Assembly (NCBI GenBank): GCA_033557675.1
Contig: JAWQRM010000079.1
Location: forward strand, 1 to 32,023
Length of the DNA: 32,023 bases
Reading direction: 5' to 3'
Origin: Coptodactyla brooksi
Taxonomy: Eukaryota > Arthropoda > Insecta > Coleoptera > Scarabaeidae
Shown here: positions 10,140-20,566 of the stretch, one piece after another
Layout of the letters: each line of letters begins with the position of its first letter
Numbering within the stretch: position 1 is the first letter of the stretch
The notes under the pieces: generated by a model
What the model saw: the letters and a program-made list of their open reading frames with translations, nothing else
The model's database searches: none
What the model was told of the DNA's origin: nothing
Made by a program: the position numbers and the translations under genes

Positions 10140-12540
10140 TGTAAGCATTAAAGGAGAAGAAAAGTAACACATGTTATTCGACAAAATTAGCTAATTATTT
10201 GGGAAATATACGAAAAATTTTTCCTATGTATAATATAAGAAAAATATAATTTTAATATATATGTCACACCAGCGGTGAAATGTTCTATTCATCTTTCAGC
10301 AGCCTTAACTTTCCTTTCTTATACTTTAGAGATAGCAGCAGCTGCTGCCTCTGAAGCTTTTTATCCTATGAGCTCGTTTGGCTGGGAGATCATATGATCC
10401 AGCTGAAAACTTGTTAGCTTTGTCCAACTGTATACTGAAAAGTTAGCAAGAATTACCGTGAATTAAAATTATACACCGTGTAGTTTTAATTTTAATGAAC
10501 TTTGCAGCTGGAATCATGTCGGACCCAATGAATACAAATTAAGTCGGGAACGTAAATGTACGAGATAAAGATAAAGCGAGTTCCGAAATAAAGTTGAAAT
10601 TGCGAAGTTTTAAGTGCGCTAATAATGTTAAAATATTCGCGTGCCACACAAAGTCTACCCCGTCGGGTTTAATGGCCGTCTTCGTTACGTTTTAAAAATG
10701 AAACTTTTAGCTGTAATAAAGTCGCGAAGCCTCTTTCACGAAACTATTTCACTTAAATCTCGCTCTAAGTTAAACTTTCCGTTTCGAGCGGGGTCGGGTC
10801 GCCCGTTAGCGAATATTAACATATAGTCGTAATTAATGCACTAAATTATGCTAAGATATACCGTATTGGGCCTTATCTGAGATTTCGTTCGAATGCATAA
10901 CTCATCTTGTATATGTATGTATCTATGGTACCCATTGTTTACGCTACGAACACGAGCACGGGTTATCGGTCAGATCTACATATTTATTGTACTATTAACG
11001 CAAGGAGCATGCTATTGAATTTTAAATCATTTAAATTAGGTAGTAGAGAACGATTTGCTTTTCGTGTTGCTCATGCATTGTACGATTGTGAGATACGTTA
11101 TTATCATTCGAAACATTGGAAAACATGAAATCTTAATTAAATGTATACATTGGGTTTATTTATACTCGCAAGGGTAATTGCTAAAGAAAGAGGTTCTACA
11201 AACTATACAATGTCGCATTACTCCAAATATGGACTAGCGAATTATTATAAAAATTGAGGCATGATACAACTCACGAGTCTGTCCATACACTAATGCATTG
11301 AAAAAATTGCTGTTTATGTAGTAGCGACGAGAACAAGAGGTGAATAGAAAAAATAGTTATCTTTAATTTATAAGTTATCAGTTCAATTAGTTCAGAATTA
11401 TACATAATTACGTTATTTTATTAGAAGAAATATTACTAAAAGTACCGGTTCCTAACCATGCTACTGGGGTTAATAAGTTAAAATATTAATGTATAAACAA
11501 TTATGCAACGAAACTGCATAAAATGTGCATACTCTATAGCAAACACTATTATCTACATGCAATCTCTCTTTGTATGTAGGAATTAATTATTTCTGGAGTT
11601 ATGCAACGCTATAATGGATGGGGCCTTCTCGTCTTCTATTGCGAATACCAATTGTTAGTTTTTGTATTTAGCAACGAATATTGTTGAGTAATTCGAAATA
11701 AAGTGTTTAGTTCTTAGTTTACAATTTAAGACGGAATACCTACTGTAAATATGATAAATTCAATACTTTCTTCTCAACAACTGCACAACAAAAACTTTTT
11801 TTTAATTATAAACAATAACAACTTTGTGGGATTAAATATATTAACTCCTGCTTTAAAGCAGCAGCTTTAAACCTTTCCCCTATATTTTCTGATATATGTT
11901 TGCTTTCTAAACTCTTTATGTTTTCTATTAGGTGTACAAATAAGTTTCCGCTGTTGGAGAAAGGTTGGCATCACCAGTAAGTTATGATTAAAATTGTCGG
12001 ATGTAAAATGTCATTATCGTAAGGTTCCACATCTGTTAAGAACATAACCTTGAAATATTAGTGAATTTTTAGCAGTATAATATATTCTTGTGTGTGCGAA
12101 AATATCGAATTTGAGCCGTTCCATTTGCGGGAACTTTTGATTATCTCTTCCATTTGAAGAAATCTGCAGCTGAGGCGCATCGATCGCCACGAACGTTTTC
12201 CTTGACCTTTTATTTGATTCTTAACAGTGCCCTATGTTATATCCGTGTTGTTTTATGGACGTCTTTATGTATTATATCCCATTTCTGGTTTTAACTCCTA
12301 TTCCTTTCATTCGCGTTATGTGTTTATTTCCATGGTTATCACAACTTTTGGCTTCTTATCTCGTATAATAATTTTAACGTGTCGCTTATGACGTCTTTGT
12401 AATATATTATACGCTTATGCATTGTCCTTAATTTTCTTTTTCGCTTGTCCATTTGTTGGGTCATATTTATAATTATAAAATTTATAAATATGACTTTGAA
12501 ACTAATTTACAGGTCAAGGATATTTTCCGGTACCATACGG
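10140..12540. other. Gene-free stretch; candidate regulatory block at ~10520-10830
   Basis: No gene is supported. The part at about 10520-10830 is richer in GC and CpG than its flanks and has no repeat or transposase signal, so it may be conserved noncoding DNA (inference). At 12461-12493, TCATATTTATAA and its exact reverse complement form a 12-bp inverted repeat. The remainder is AT-rich without recognisable features. Confidence 0.3.
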
Positions 12541-12542
12541 GT

Positions 12543-13240
12543 TTTAAGCTGCGCCTCCAACACGAGGATATTTGCCAAAACATAGTCAGTGGGACGCAGA
12601 GGGAAGGGTTGTAGCGAATAATAATGGAGGGTTACGCAGTACCCCCACTTCATCATATTGCTGATATCGTGGCATTACGGACATTATTCCGTTGGTTAGC
12701 ACACAGAGTACATATACTTCTAGTGAACATAATTAAAAAAATTAAAAGGGACGAAATGATTTGTGCTGCTGTAGAAGCAGACAAAACAAAATCATCCAAA
12801 CGTATGAACGGGGAATTGTTTATAAGTCAAGAGATTTTTCCCGAGGATAATATTCGAAGGATGGACTTTGTGAGCGAGTAATGGAAAAGGCAAATGAGGA
12901 TGAAAACTTTATTCAAAATATTGTTTTCACCGATGGATCTACTTTTCCATTGCAAGGAAAACACAATCCTGCTGTTGTTCGTTATTGGTCTCGGGAAAAT
13001 TTGCATAAAAATTTTCCTGTTCGTACTCAATATCCGCAAAAACTGAACGTTTAGACTAAAATTCTTGGTGACCATTTAATAGGCCCTTTTCTTATTGACC
13101 AGATGGGATCTTAACTTCCTGGAAATACGTAGAATTGTTAGATACGCAAATACTTTCTGCTATCCGCAACATTCGCGGAATTTGTATGATAGATTAAGTT
13201 ATTGTTTGGCATCTCAGGGCGGCCTATTTGAGCCACTATT
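12543..13240 (+). pseudogene. IS630/Tc1-type transposase fragment (DDE_3-like)
   Basis: The first frame (to 12881) has helix-turn-helix-region similarity and then EIFPEDNIRRMDFVSE. A frameshift at about 12880 leads to VFTDGSTF, which holds the first catalytic Asp. Next come VVRYWSRENLH, then ILGDHLIGPFLID and a degenerate YVELLD region. This order of TDEATF, W-ENPH, G-IIGPYF and Y-LL is typical of the DDE_3 transposases common in insects. Stops and the frameshift show it is dead. The final D/E block is not visible here. Confidence 0.65.
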
Positions 13241-13861
13241 GTAATTTGTTTAATTTAGTATTCTTTTTTATGTTCAAATGGGGTTTGAAGAATCTATTTT
13301 ATTTTCCTTTTATAGGAACAGATTTATGTTTATTTTGTGCAATCAACATTTACTGCCAATAACATTTAAAAGGAGATATTTCTAAGATCTTTGTTTTACG
13401 TAAGTACGATATTCTCCCTTTACAACATACCCTCATCGACGTGCCAGACGCGACTGACCTTCTAACCGTTCAAAACACAGGCCCTTCCCCCCCAGTACAT
13501 AGCGCGGGCGCGACTTAAAATCTGTATGGTACCGGAAAATGCTCACCCGAAAAACATTTCCGGTCTTAAAATCGTTTCCTGGCATGGTCAAAAATATCAT
13601 TTGTTATTTGCCGTATTTTACTATTATCATGAGAAGAAATGGCAGATGCTATGCATTGTAACCACATCGACGAACTTATTGTGCGTTTCAAAAGATTTCC
13701 ATTTAAGGTAGGCTATGTAAAAAAAGTCACGTCTTTAATTGACAGATCTGTTATTACTGTTTGTCACTTTAACCGATGCCAAATCATAAAATTTTTGACA
13801 ATGTTATTATTGCTGTTAATTTATACTTTGCTCAATAGTTTTCAATCAAATTCACAAAGCA

Positions 13862-14765
13862 TTCATGGTAGAAGCGTATTTTCGAACGGGAAACAAAATT
13901 GATGGTGAATGACATTATTCCGTATGTGGTTGTTTGAACAAGCTTCAAGAAAATGTTCCTGAATTAGCGGTTGTTTATACAAATTTTTACGATACTCTGA
14001 TGCATTCTGTAAATTTATTTCAACTGGTAGCGTACAGAGAAAAGAAGGTAGCTCCCGTCTTCCTCTTCGCATTAGAGATGAATTTGGCTGCTGATTTTCA
14101 ATTTAAATCGGAACTTTTATGATGAAGCCTGGTTCCATTTATCCAGTTATGTAAACTCCCAAAATATGAGAATGTGGAGTACTGACAATCAGCACTGTTT
14201 CACGGAAACTCCTCTTCATCCACAAAAAACAGGCGTTTGGATAGGCTTGAGCCGACGACACTTGATTGGACAAATATTCTTCAGTCAAACCATGACGATA
14301 TCGGAAAGAAATTCTCAACGAATTCATTTCCCAATTGCACGATGACGAGTTGCAGTTCGGTTACTTTCAGTAGGATGGGGCACCAGCTCACACGGTACGG
14401 GCCACAATTCGGTATTTGCAGGAGTTTTTTGACCACCGATTAATTAGGCGTAATACACCAACCATTTGGCCTCCGAGATCTTGCGACTTAAATCCCCTTG
14501 ATTTTTTCCTATGGCAAAAAGAATTTGATTGATGGAGTTACACGTAGAGCTCGCCTCGTGTGTTCACGAAGGTGGTGCATTTCCAGCACTTGTTATGAAC
14601 TCAAATAGTGTTCTGTGTGAAATAAACAACACAAATAAAAATTGTGTATTTTTGTAGGTTACATTTTATTTCTGAAATTCCAAATGTCAGCAAGTTTCGT
14701 ATGCAGTGCAGACATACATTTGAAAATCACCACCAACTGCAACTGGAAACTTTTTGAAACGCGCC
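13862..14765 (+). pseudogene. Second IS630/Tc1-type transposase fragment
   Basis: It starts with MVEAYFRTGNKI and a helix-turn-helix-like stretch. There is then a gap, and it resumes with MWSTDNQHCFTETPLHPQKT and GVWIGLS-RRHLIGQIFF. After a frameshift come the 'FQQDGAPAHT'-type block at about 14370 and WPPRSCDLNPLDFFLW at about 14464-14515. These are DDE_3 landmarks in the right order, with the central part compressed and several breaks. It follows the fragment at 12543-13240 on the same strand but repeats the early-to-late order, so it is a separate copy. The probable 3' end is near 14765. Confidence 0.65.
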
Positions 14766-14787
14766 ATACAAAGGTTGCATAGTTACA

Positions 14788-14794
14788 TATAAAA
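14788..14794 (+). promoter_or_regulatory. TATAAAA box-like sequence upstream of NHL1
   Basis: TATAAAAGGGG lies about 290 bp before the NHL1 start, just beyond the end of the decayed transposon. It matches a TATA box. With no transcript data its use is uncertain, and the shared element at 14998-15036 is a stronger regulatory candidate. Confidence 0.25.
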
Positions 14795-14997
14795 GGGGTA
14801 TAGAGTAAAAATAATCTTTTTTACTTTAACAATATATTCTCAAATTATTTCGAATTACGAACCTGTGGAGTATGTCATGTGAAGATCCTGTGGAAGTCTT
14901 TTTACAAAAAAATAATCTACACTATAAATAGACATATCGCATGTCCCCAAGCATGCCAACATAAAAATACGTCAATTATTGATAGCTCAAGAGGATT

Positions 14998-15036
14998 GCC
15001 AAAAATGACAATTCACCGACATTTTTTGTATATTTG
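14998..15036 (+). promoter_or_regulatory. Shared NHL upstream element, copy 1
   Basis: GCCAAAAATGACA at 14998-15010 is identical to the element before NHL4 and one base different from that before NHL2. After 8 nt it is followed by ACATTTTTTGTATATTTG (15019-15036), a T-rich TATA-like tract also present before NHL2 and NHL4. The 13-mer ends 76 bp before the ATG. An ATG at 15045 opens an 11-codon upstream frame that stops at 15080, just before the main start. Confidence 0.55.
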
Positions 15037-15085
15037 TTGAGATAATGGTACATTGTGGACTTTTCACCCAAAAGCTGTAGTATTA

Positions 15086-16036
15086 ATGGTCGAGCACGTT
15101 GTCATAGACGTAGATCCTGGCATAGATGATGCATATGCTTTAGCAATAATAGTAGCGGCACACAAGCTGGGCATTCTTCAGATAGTTGCAATTCTTTGTT
15201 CAGCCGGAAACACTTTCCGGCAACAGTCGTGCATCAATTTAGAAAGGATCTTAAAAACTATGAACGCGACTGACCTGCTAATATTCGAGGGATCTTATCG
15301 CCCCATACTAAGGGAACAAGATTTTTCCAATGCTTTCGGTGCTGATGGATTTGGTGATGTTTTTAAGCCGTTCAAGCAGAAAATGAGTTTGCGCTCCACA
15401 GAAGATTTTTGTCACTATGTAGAAACATCTTTTACACCAAAATCCTTGACAATACTGGTTTTTGCACCAATGACTTTAACAGCTGGATTTTTATTACATA
15501 ACACCAATAAACTAGTAAAGGAAATATGGGCGATGGGAGGTAATGATTTGGATTCATGCATCACAGAGTGGTCCTTTCAAAGGGACCCTGAAGCCGCTTC
15601 TTCAGTTTTGATGAACGGCCACGTGCCAGTTACAATACTACCGCTAGCAACATCACAGGCCATTTACATTAGGATGGACTACCGGGAGAACGTGTTGGCC
15701 AAAATCAGAATGCCATTTATAAAGATGATGAACACCGCAGAACGGAACATTGTTAACGATCGAAGTGAATGGATCATGAACGATGTTATAATGGCGGCTT
15801 CGTATGTTTTTCCCGAACTTGTGAAGAAGTACGAATGGGCCAGTGTGATAGTGAATACCAGCTACCCGACTAGCGCCCAATCGGGGATGGTTATGTACTC
15901 GCGAGGATTGAAAAGGAATATAAGGATAATTACTAAGGTAGACCCTAAATTATATTTGGAACGCCTCGTGGAGTCTCTAACACAATGCGATTATGTAGAT
16001 TCAAACAGGCTAGGACCACCACCGTATCTTTCTTAG
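15086..16036 (+). CDS. NHL1: divergent nucleoside hydrolase-like protein
   Basis: A 316-residue intronless gene of the inosine-uridine nucleoside hydrolase family, whose members cleave the N-glycosidic bond of ribonucleosides using a Ca2+ ion. The start is the ATG at 15086. The frame is open further upstream, but only from a TTG, and this ATG aligns with the NHL2 start. Visible motifs are D8-x-DPGIDDAY (Asp 8, 10, 14, 15), AGN at 40-42, MGG at 150-152, DPEAA at 167-171 and WIMNDVIMA with Asp233 in place of the late metal-binding Asp. The canonical AEFN before DPEA is EWSF here (Glu161 kept, Asn replaced by Ser163). The GN before it is missing, and the HG motif is F84-G85. There is no signal peptide, so it is probably cytosolic. 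Catalysis on ordinary nucleosides is doubtful. AATAAA follows at 16116. Confidence 0.88.
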   Translation: MVEHVVIDVDPGIDDAYALAIIVAAHKLGILQIVAILCSAGNTFRQQSCINLERILKTMNATDLLIFEGSYRPILREQDFSNAFGADGFGDVFKPFKQKMSLRSTEDFCHYVETSFTPKSLTILVFAPMTLTAGFLLHNTNKLVKEIWAMGGNDLDSCITEWSFQRDPEAASSVLMNGHVPVTILPLATSQAIYIRMDYRENVLAKIRMPFIKMMNTAERNIVNDRSEWIMNDVIMAASYVFPELVKKYEWASVIVNTSYPTSAQSGMVMYSRGLKRNIRIITKVDPKLYLERLVESLTQCDYVDSNRLGPPPYLS

Positions 16037-16115
16037 TGACGTTGAATATTTTGGAGAAGTACAATATTTTGTTAGGTTTTCATAAGGTGTAAAAAATAAT
16101 TTTATTGTAATACAA

Positions 16116-16121
16116 AATAAA
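16116..16121 (+). terminator. Polyadenylation signal of NHL1
   Basis: AATAAA lies 80 bp after the NHL1 stop in an AT-rich tract and is the first such hexamer on this strand after the stop. A compact 3' untranslated region is implied. Confidence 0.6.
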
Positions 16122-16429
16122 TATTTTATGGTAAGATTATTTTTGGTCAATTATTTCTAGTCTAGATTTCATAATCAATATGTTTCACTTCGTAAAAAGT
16201 TTAATTCTAACTCACAAAGTGTCATTGCCTTTATGGAATATATAGTCTGCAAATGTAACTGAAATAAACGCTTTAGATTAATCTAATGCGTCCTGTACGC
16301 TATTGATAATTTGCAGATTTTACAAATATATTATACAATATATATCTGATAGCTATTTAAGTTGATGATGAATGGATAAACACTTGAATGAAGCAATCCC
16401 GCTTCTACAAAGCTCTATATATCCATTTA

Positions 16430-16790
16430 AATTGTACCTACACCTCTCTGTCTTTGTGTCACTGTCCTTGTTTCCGATTCGTGTATAAATATGGTAGTTA
16501 CTATCTTCTTAAATACCTGCACTTTTATTTTCTTAATGTCGTTGAATTTTCTTCCAGCTGTTATTCTTTCCTGCAGTACTTCTTTACGTCTTCCATCTCT
16601 TTTGGCATTACATAATCCAGATTTTTGAATCTCCGTGCATGGTGCAGCTAACCTTTTAAGTATTATAACTGACTGCTTAATTGCTTTATTCATCATCAAT
16701 CAAAATAATAGTGCGCCCAGGATGCACCCTTGTTTCACTCCCAGTGTTATTTGTAAGTTTGTCAGATTCTTCTTGGTTTGTTCTTACGTA
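16430..16790 (-). pseudogene. LINE reverse-transcriptase fragment, downstream half
   Basis: On the minus strand the sequence reads GVKQGCILGALLF, equivalent to the G-RQGCPLSPLLFN block of non-LTR reverse transcriptases. It is followed by a stop, then MMNKAIK, then a jump to VLQERITAGRKF..KIKVQVFKKI and a SETRTVTQRQR stretch (the post-RT 'GSETW-L' region). The YADD catalytic block is missing, so there is an internal deletion. It is the continuation of the fragment at 18395-18770, separated from it by inserted DNA containing repeat R1. Confidence 0.7.
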
Positions 16791-16829
16791 GTTCGTTGTG
16801 TTTTGAAATAGTTTCGTTTCAAACATTTT

Positions 16830-18390
16830 CTTTTTGTTAGCAGTCGTGAATTTAAGCGTGTCGTTTTCGTTAACTTTGGTGAATTTTTCGTTAAATGTGG
16901 TATTCGCGCCGATATCTAGTGTTGGTTTCCCGAACTCGACTGTAGCGTCGCTGTGCAGATTTCTGTTTCCTTACTAACGTCGCGTAGAGCTGATAAGCGC
17001 TGTCTATCATTCTATTGTCTATACTTCGTTTGATTACATTTGGCGGTAGTTTTCTTTGATTCAAATTATTTTCTTACTCTTGTTTTGTTCCTGTAGTTTA
17101 TTGGGTCGATTCATCTAGGGAAATTGATCTTCTCAGTGTGTGTTTAAGTTGGATATAGTACCTGTTTTCCAGCTATATAAGCAGCATTTTCTTCTTGAAA
17201 GTTCTTTTTTCTACGTCAGCCACCGTAGAGTACTTTGGCTGTTGCTGCCATCGTAATCCAGATAGAGAAGACTGCGTAAGTTGGATTTTGTACAAAGTCT
17301 TGGAAGACGTTTCAATACGCGTTGGTCGCAGAATAACCACTTTGCTACTTCGAGTTGGGGACGTTCAGTCGTTTTGGTATTTTGTGACTTTGGTTTTGGA
17401 TCCTGATAATGTCCCCTCGACCGCGTGTCGGATTTATCTATCTTTGTAAAGGAATTCAGGCGTATTTTTCTCCTAAGAGTCGTGTTTTATGTTTTTTCTT
17501 AGGTCTTTTTTACGAAATCTCTATTGAAGCCCTTTTTGAGGCGCCATCTTTTGCGACATCTTGTTGCATCGTCCTTCTTTTGGCACACTATTACGTGGTG
17601 GCAGCGTCTATTAGCGTCGAGATCAACGTCAGTGTGTGGGCGTATTGTAACATCGATTACGCTGCTATCCGTGCAGTTCGAAGGAACCCGGAGCGTAATC
17701 TACGAAAGGAGTAGTTTAATGTCGAATTTCTTGTATAAATTTTGTTTGTAATCACTTATTATTACCACTTACCTGTTTGTTGGAATCATTCCTAACTTCC
17801 TGCTTGCTTTTCTTATATATTTTGATTATCGCTAACGATTTTAACCTCACTTAATTATTTGTACCATTTCCTTTTTTTACGTTATATTTTTTGCTTTGTC
17901 GTAACTATAAAAGGTATTTAGGTCGATTACCCTGATTGGTGGAGTCATTTTGCTCACTTACTTGTTATTGCGGGAGATATTGGGGTGGTTTGCATGCAAA
18001 GCACTTATAATTTGATTTTGTTTGACGTACTTTAAAGGGGTCAATTTTTCGAACGTATCCTATTACGTTCAAGATAGTGCCGATATCTGTTGGCGTAACA
18101 GTGAAACATTTCTCTGCGAGTGAGTTTAAAGATTTCTTTTATTGACGTTTTGTTTTCGTCGTCGGGTCAGGTGGATTACGTATATAGGGAGTCTGGTTTT
18201 TTTACGAGAACGTGCCGCTCACCCTTCATCTCTTAATTTAGCGCCTACCCCTTCTTCACTGAGCGGGGCCGGAGCTCAGAGTACTCTGTGTAATCCAGAG
18301 TCTGTCGTGCTCGAAGGGAGGTCTTGTGATTGTGTCGGTGTTTTAGTGGAGGTTCTGGCGAATTCTTTTCTTTATTGATTCCTTTCTTTC
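16830..18390 (+). mobile_element. Inserted segment carrying repeat R1 copy B (17455-18365)
   Basis: This block separates two halves of one LINE reverse transcriptase. From about 17455 to 18365 it is collinear with 4650-5530 on the same strand, in the order listed for copy A. The first part, 16830-17450, has no counterpart before copy A and includes CTATATAAGCAG at about 17173, a TATA-like sequence. Its open frames have no recognisable domain and look incidental. An LTR-type unit is possible. Exact ends and a target-site duplication were not identified. Confidence 0.5.
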
Positions 18391-18394
18391 ATGT

Positions 18395-18770
18395 TTTTTC
18401 TCTTACTCGATGTTTCTCTAGCGTTCTGAAGTTAAATGTTATTTCTTCTGCTGATTCCTCTAATTCTGCTCTCGGTCTCGTACTTGTGGTTCCTGCATAT
18501 GTTTCGGTAACCGTATTATTCAGTGCAATTCCCCTGTAGTCCTGGCATTATTCGCTGTCTCTTTCCTTAATGATCTTTGTTATGATACCTCTTTGCCATT
18601 ACTCTGGTGGTATTCCTTGTATTGGCTCATTCACTGTTTGTCTCAACTTTTGCAACGCTGCATCCTGTACAGTTTTCAACATATCTCCAGCTATCCACCC
18701 TTGGCCCGGAACTTTTACTTCTTTTGGCTTCGCATTGCATCTTTTGGTTGATCCATACCTATTTCCTCAT
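18395..18770 (-). pseudogene. LINE reverse-transcriptase fragment, upstream half
   Basis: The minus strand reads KVPGQGWIAGDMLK, then IPPE-stop-WQRGIITKIIKERD, then CQDYRGIALNNTV and a segment ending ELEESAEE..FR. These correspond to the KAPG-D-I--EMLK, PEEW--I-P-KKGD, YRGI-L and E-QSGFR blocks at the start of a non-LTR reverse transcriptase. It has internal stops and breaks off exactly where the R1-containing insertion begins. Confidence 0.75.
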
Positions 18771-19220
18771 TATTTCTGGGACATAAACAATGAATTTCTA
18801 TTTTACTCGTGGCTCGCAGTTTTCTGCGAGGCATACTGTTATTATTCTCTTTTTCTTATATATTTTCGCTCCAGCAGTTCCATGAAATGATGTCGCCATC
18901 TTGCTCTATTTTTCAATTCCACCCACAAACAAATTATCAACAAATCAAAACCTTTCCGAACGATATATATTCTATTGCAACATTATTTGATACTAGCTTA
19001 CAACTTTTGTAGAACGCAGAAATCTAATCGTTTTCTTGGCTTGCTATAGTCATCATCTCATAAAAGGAAACATCAGCAGATTATAATTTTGGGAATCGCC
19101 AGAGGCTTTGAGTCGATATTGCGTCCGGTAAGACTCATCAGACAGAGAATGGTAAAACTTGCATGAATCATTAACATATTGTCCTTGTTTCTTGTATGTT
19201 CACATTGATGTCACAGTAAT

Positions 19221-19267
19221 GTCAAAAATGACATCTATAGATGTACTTTACATTTATTTTTTGAAAT
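19221..19267 (+). promoter_or_regulatory. Shared NHL upstream element, copy 2
   Basis: GTCAAAAATGACA at 19221-19233 is part of a longer inverted pair, ATGTCA-AAAA-TGACAT. Another TGTCA lies 10 nt upstream. The T-rich partner ACATTTATTTTTTGAAAT follows at 19250-19267. The 13-mer ends 53 bp before the NHL2 ATG. A 7-codon upstream frame runs 19241-19264, and an out-of-frame ATG at 19281 lies five bases before the main start. Confidence 0.55.
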
Positions 19268-19285
19268 TCTACAAAAGGCTATGCC

Positions 19286-20287
19286 ATGGCGGAACATGTT
19301 GTGGTGGACGTCGATCCAGGCATTGACGATGCCTACGCACTAGCCGTGTTGATTGGTGCTCAAAAGCTTGGTATACTGAGAATAGCCGCTATAGTATGTT
19401 CCGCAGGAAACACGTCGAGAAAGAAGGCTTGCTTTAACTTGGTGAGGGTTTTGATAACGTTAAATGCTTACGATATCCCGGTATTTGAAGGTACTCGGCA
19501 CCCGATCGTTAGGTCTCAGCACTACTCTCGTCATTATGGTATGGATGGTTTCGGAGATATATTCGATAAACCGACATCTGCTCTAAAGTTAAACTCGACG
19601 GAAGACTTTTGCCATTTCATTCAGACAAAATTTAGACCGAGGAAGCTGACGATGCTATGTTTTGCACCTTTGACATTATCAGCAGGTTTTATTCTTCAAA
19701 GCACACAGAGATTCTTTAAAGGAATATGGATTATGGGTGGCAATCATCCTGACTACCCAGTCGCTTACTGGACTTTTCAAAGAGACCCAGAAGCTGTGAG
19801 TGTAGTACTCAAACGTCTGAAAGCACCTATAACATTAGTCCCTTGGAAATTGACCCGCGATTTGAGGGTTTCCATGGTATGGCGATCACAAACGTTGGGC
19901 TCTCTGAAACTACCGTTTATGCTGATAATGAACCTGGTGGAACATAGAAACATGTGCGTCAAGAAGAAATGGATCATGCCAAATGCTGTCATGGCTGTAG
20001 CGTTCGCCTTTCCCGAGATGGTCCTTAACTCGTCCATGGAGTTCCTTGTGATCAATCGTCAGTTTCCTACCAGCAAGAAGACTGGATTATTGACTCGGAT
20101 CCCGAATAAGAAAAAGAAAAGACACATTAAAGTTATAACCGAATTAGATTGCAATGCATATAAGACGCGTTTATTGGAAACGATTAATCAGACTCACATA
20201 CCATCCTTTAAATCACCAATGCTAGAAAAGGAAGGACAACCAGAAGGTACAGATCCCAATGATGAATATGGCTGGGCTAGTCTTTAG
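19286..20287 (+). CDS. NHL2: nucleoside hydrolase-like protein, likely pseudoenzyme
   Basis: A 333-residue intronless paralogue that aligns without gaps to NHL1 from Met1 to at least residue 237. The start ATG at 19286 has a good context (CCATGG). Asp 8, 10, 14 and 15 of DVDPGIDDAY, AGN 40-42, MGG 150-152 and DPEA 167-170 are kept. The ribose-binding segment is AYWTF (Tyr161, Thr163) instead of AEFN, and HG is Y84-G85. The late Asp, a direct Ca2+ ligand in classical enzymes, is Asn233 (WIMPNAVMA). It is therefore the least likely of the four to be catalytic. It has the longest C-terminus, an acidic and polar tail ending GWASL not shared with the others. The open, in-frame coding sequence argues for a maintained function. 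AATAAA follows at 20316. Confidence 0.88.
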   Translation: MAEHVVVDVDPGIDDAYALAVLIGAQKLGILRIAAIVCSAGNTSRKKACFNLVRVLITLNAYDIPVFEGTRHPIVRSQHYSRHYGMDGFGDIFDKPTSALKLNSTEDFCHFIQTKFRPRKLTMLCFAPLTLSAGFILQSTQRFFKGIWIMGGNHPDYPVAYWTFQRDPEAVSVVLKRLKAPITLVPWKLTRDLRVSMVWRSQTLGSLKLPFMLIMNLVEHRNMCVKKKWIMPNAVMAVAFAFPEMVLNSSMEFLVINRQFPTSKKTGLLTRIPNKKKKRHIKVITELDCNAYKTRLLETINQTHIPSFKSPMLEKEGQPEGTDPNDEYGWASL

Positions 20288-20315
20288 CTCAGTAACCTTA
20301 AGTGTAGACTTAAAG

Positions 20316-20321
20316 AATAAA
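20316..20321 (+). terminator. Polyadenylation signal of NHL2
   Basis: AATAAA lies 29 bp after the stop codon, giving a very short 3' untranslated region if used. Confidence 0.6.
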
Positions 20322-20566
20322 CATATTTTATATCACTGAAGATGGCGTTTTCACCCTCCTCTGTAATCTCGTTTCTCATCTTTGACTTTTCGGTGGGGCC
20401 GTTTTAATGCCCTTTTGTTTCTTTGATTCAAAGTATTGTTGGTATGTTCCTTGTTCTTGTTATATACCAATTTCTTGAATTATGGTGTTCTAGGTTCCAA
20501 ATAATAACCCAACGCTCTTGAATATTGATTATATGGCAGATTTTGGCGTAGGATCGCATATTTATA

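Noticed and set aside
15053..15085. N-terminal extension of NHL1 (11 residues)
   Set aside because: It begins at TTG, not ATG, and lacks counterparts in the paralogues. The ATG at 15086 aligns with the NHL2 start.
17195..19012. Several 60-106-codon frames on the plus strand
   Set aside because: They overlap the R1 copy and the antisense of LINE reverse transcriptase. They are shadows of mobile-element sequence.
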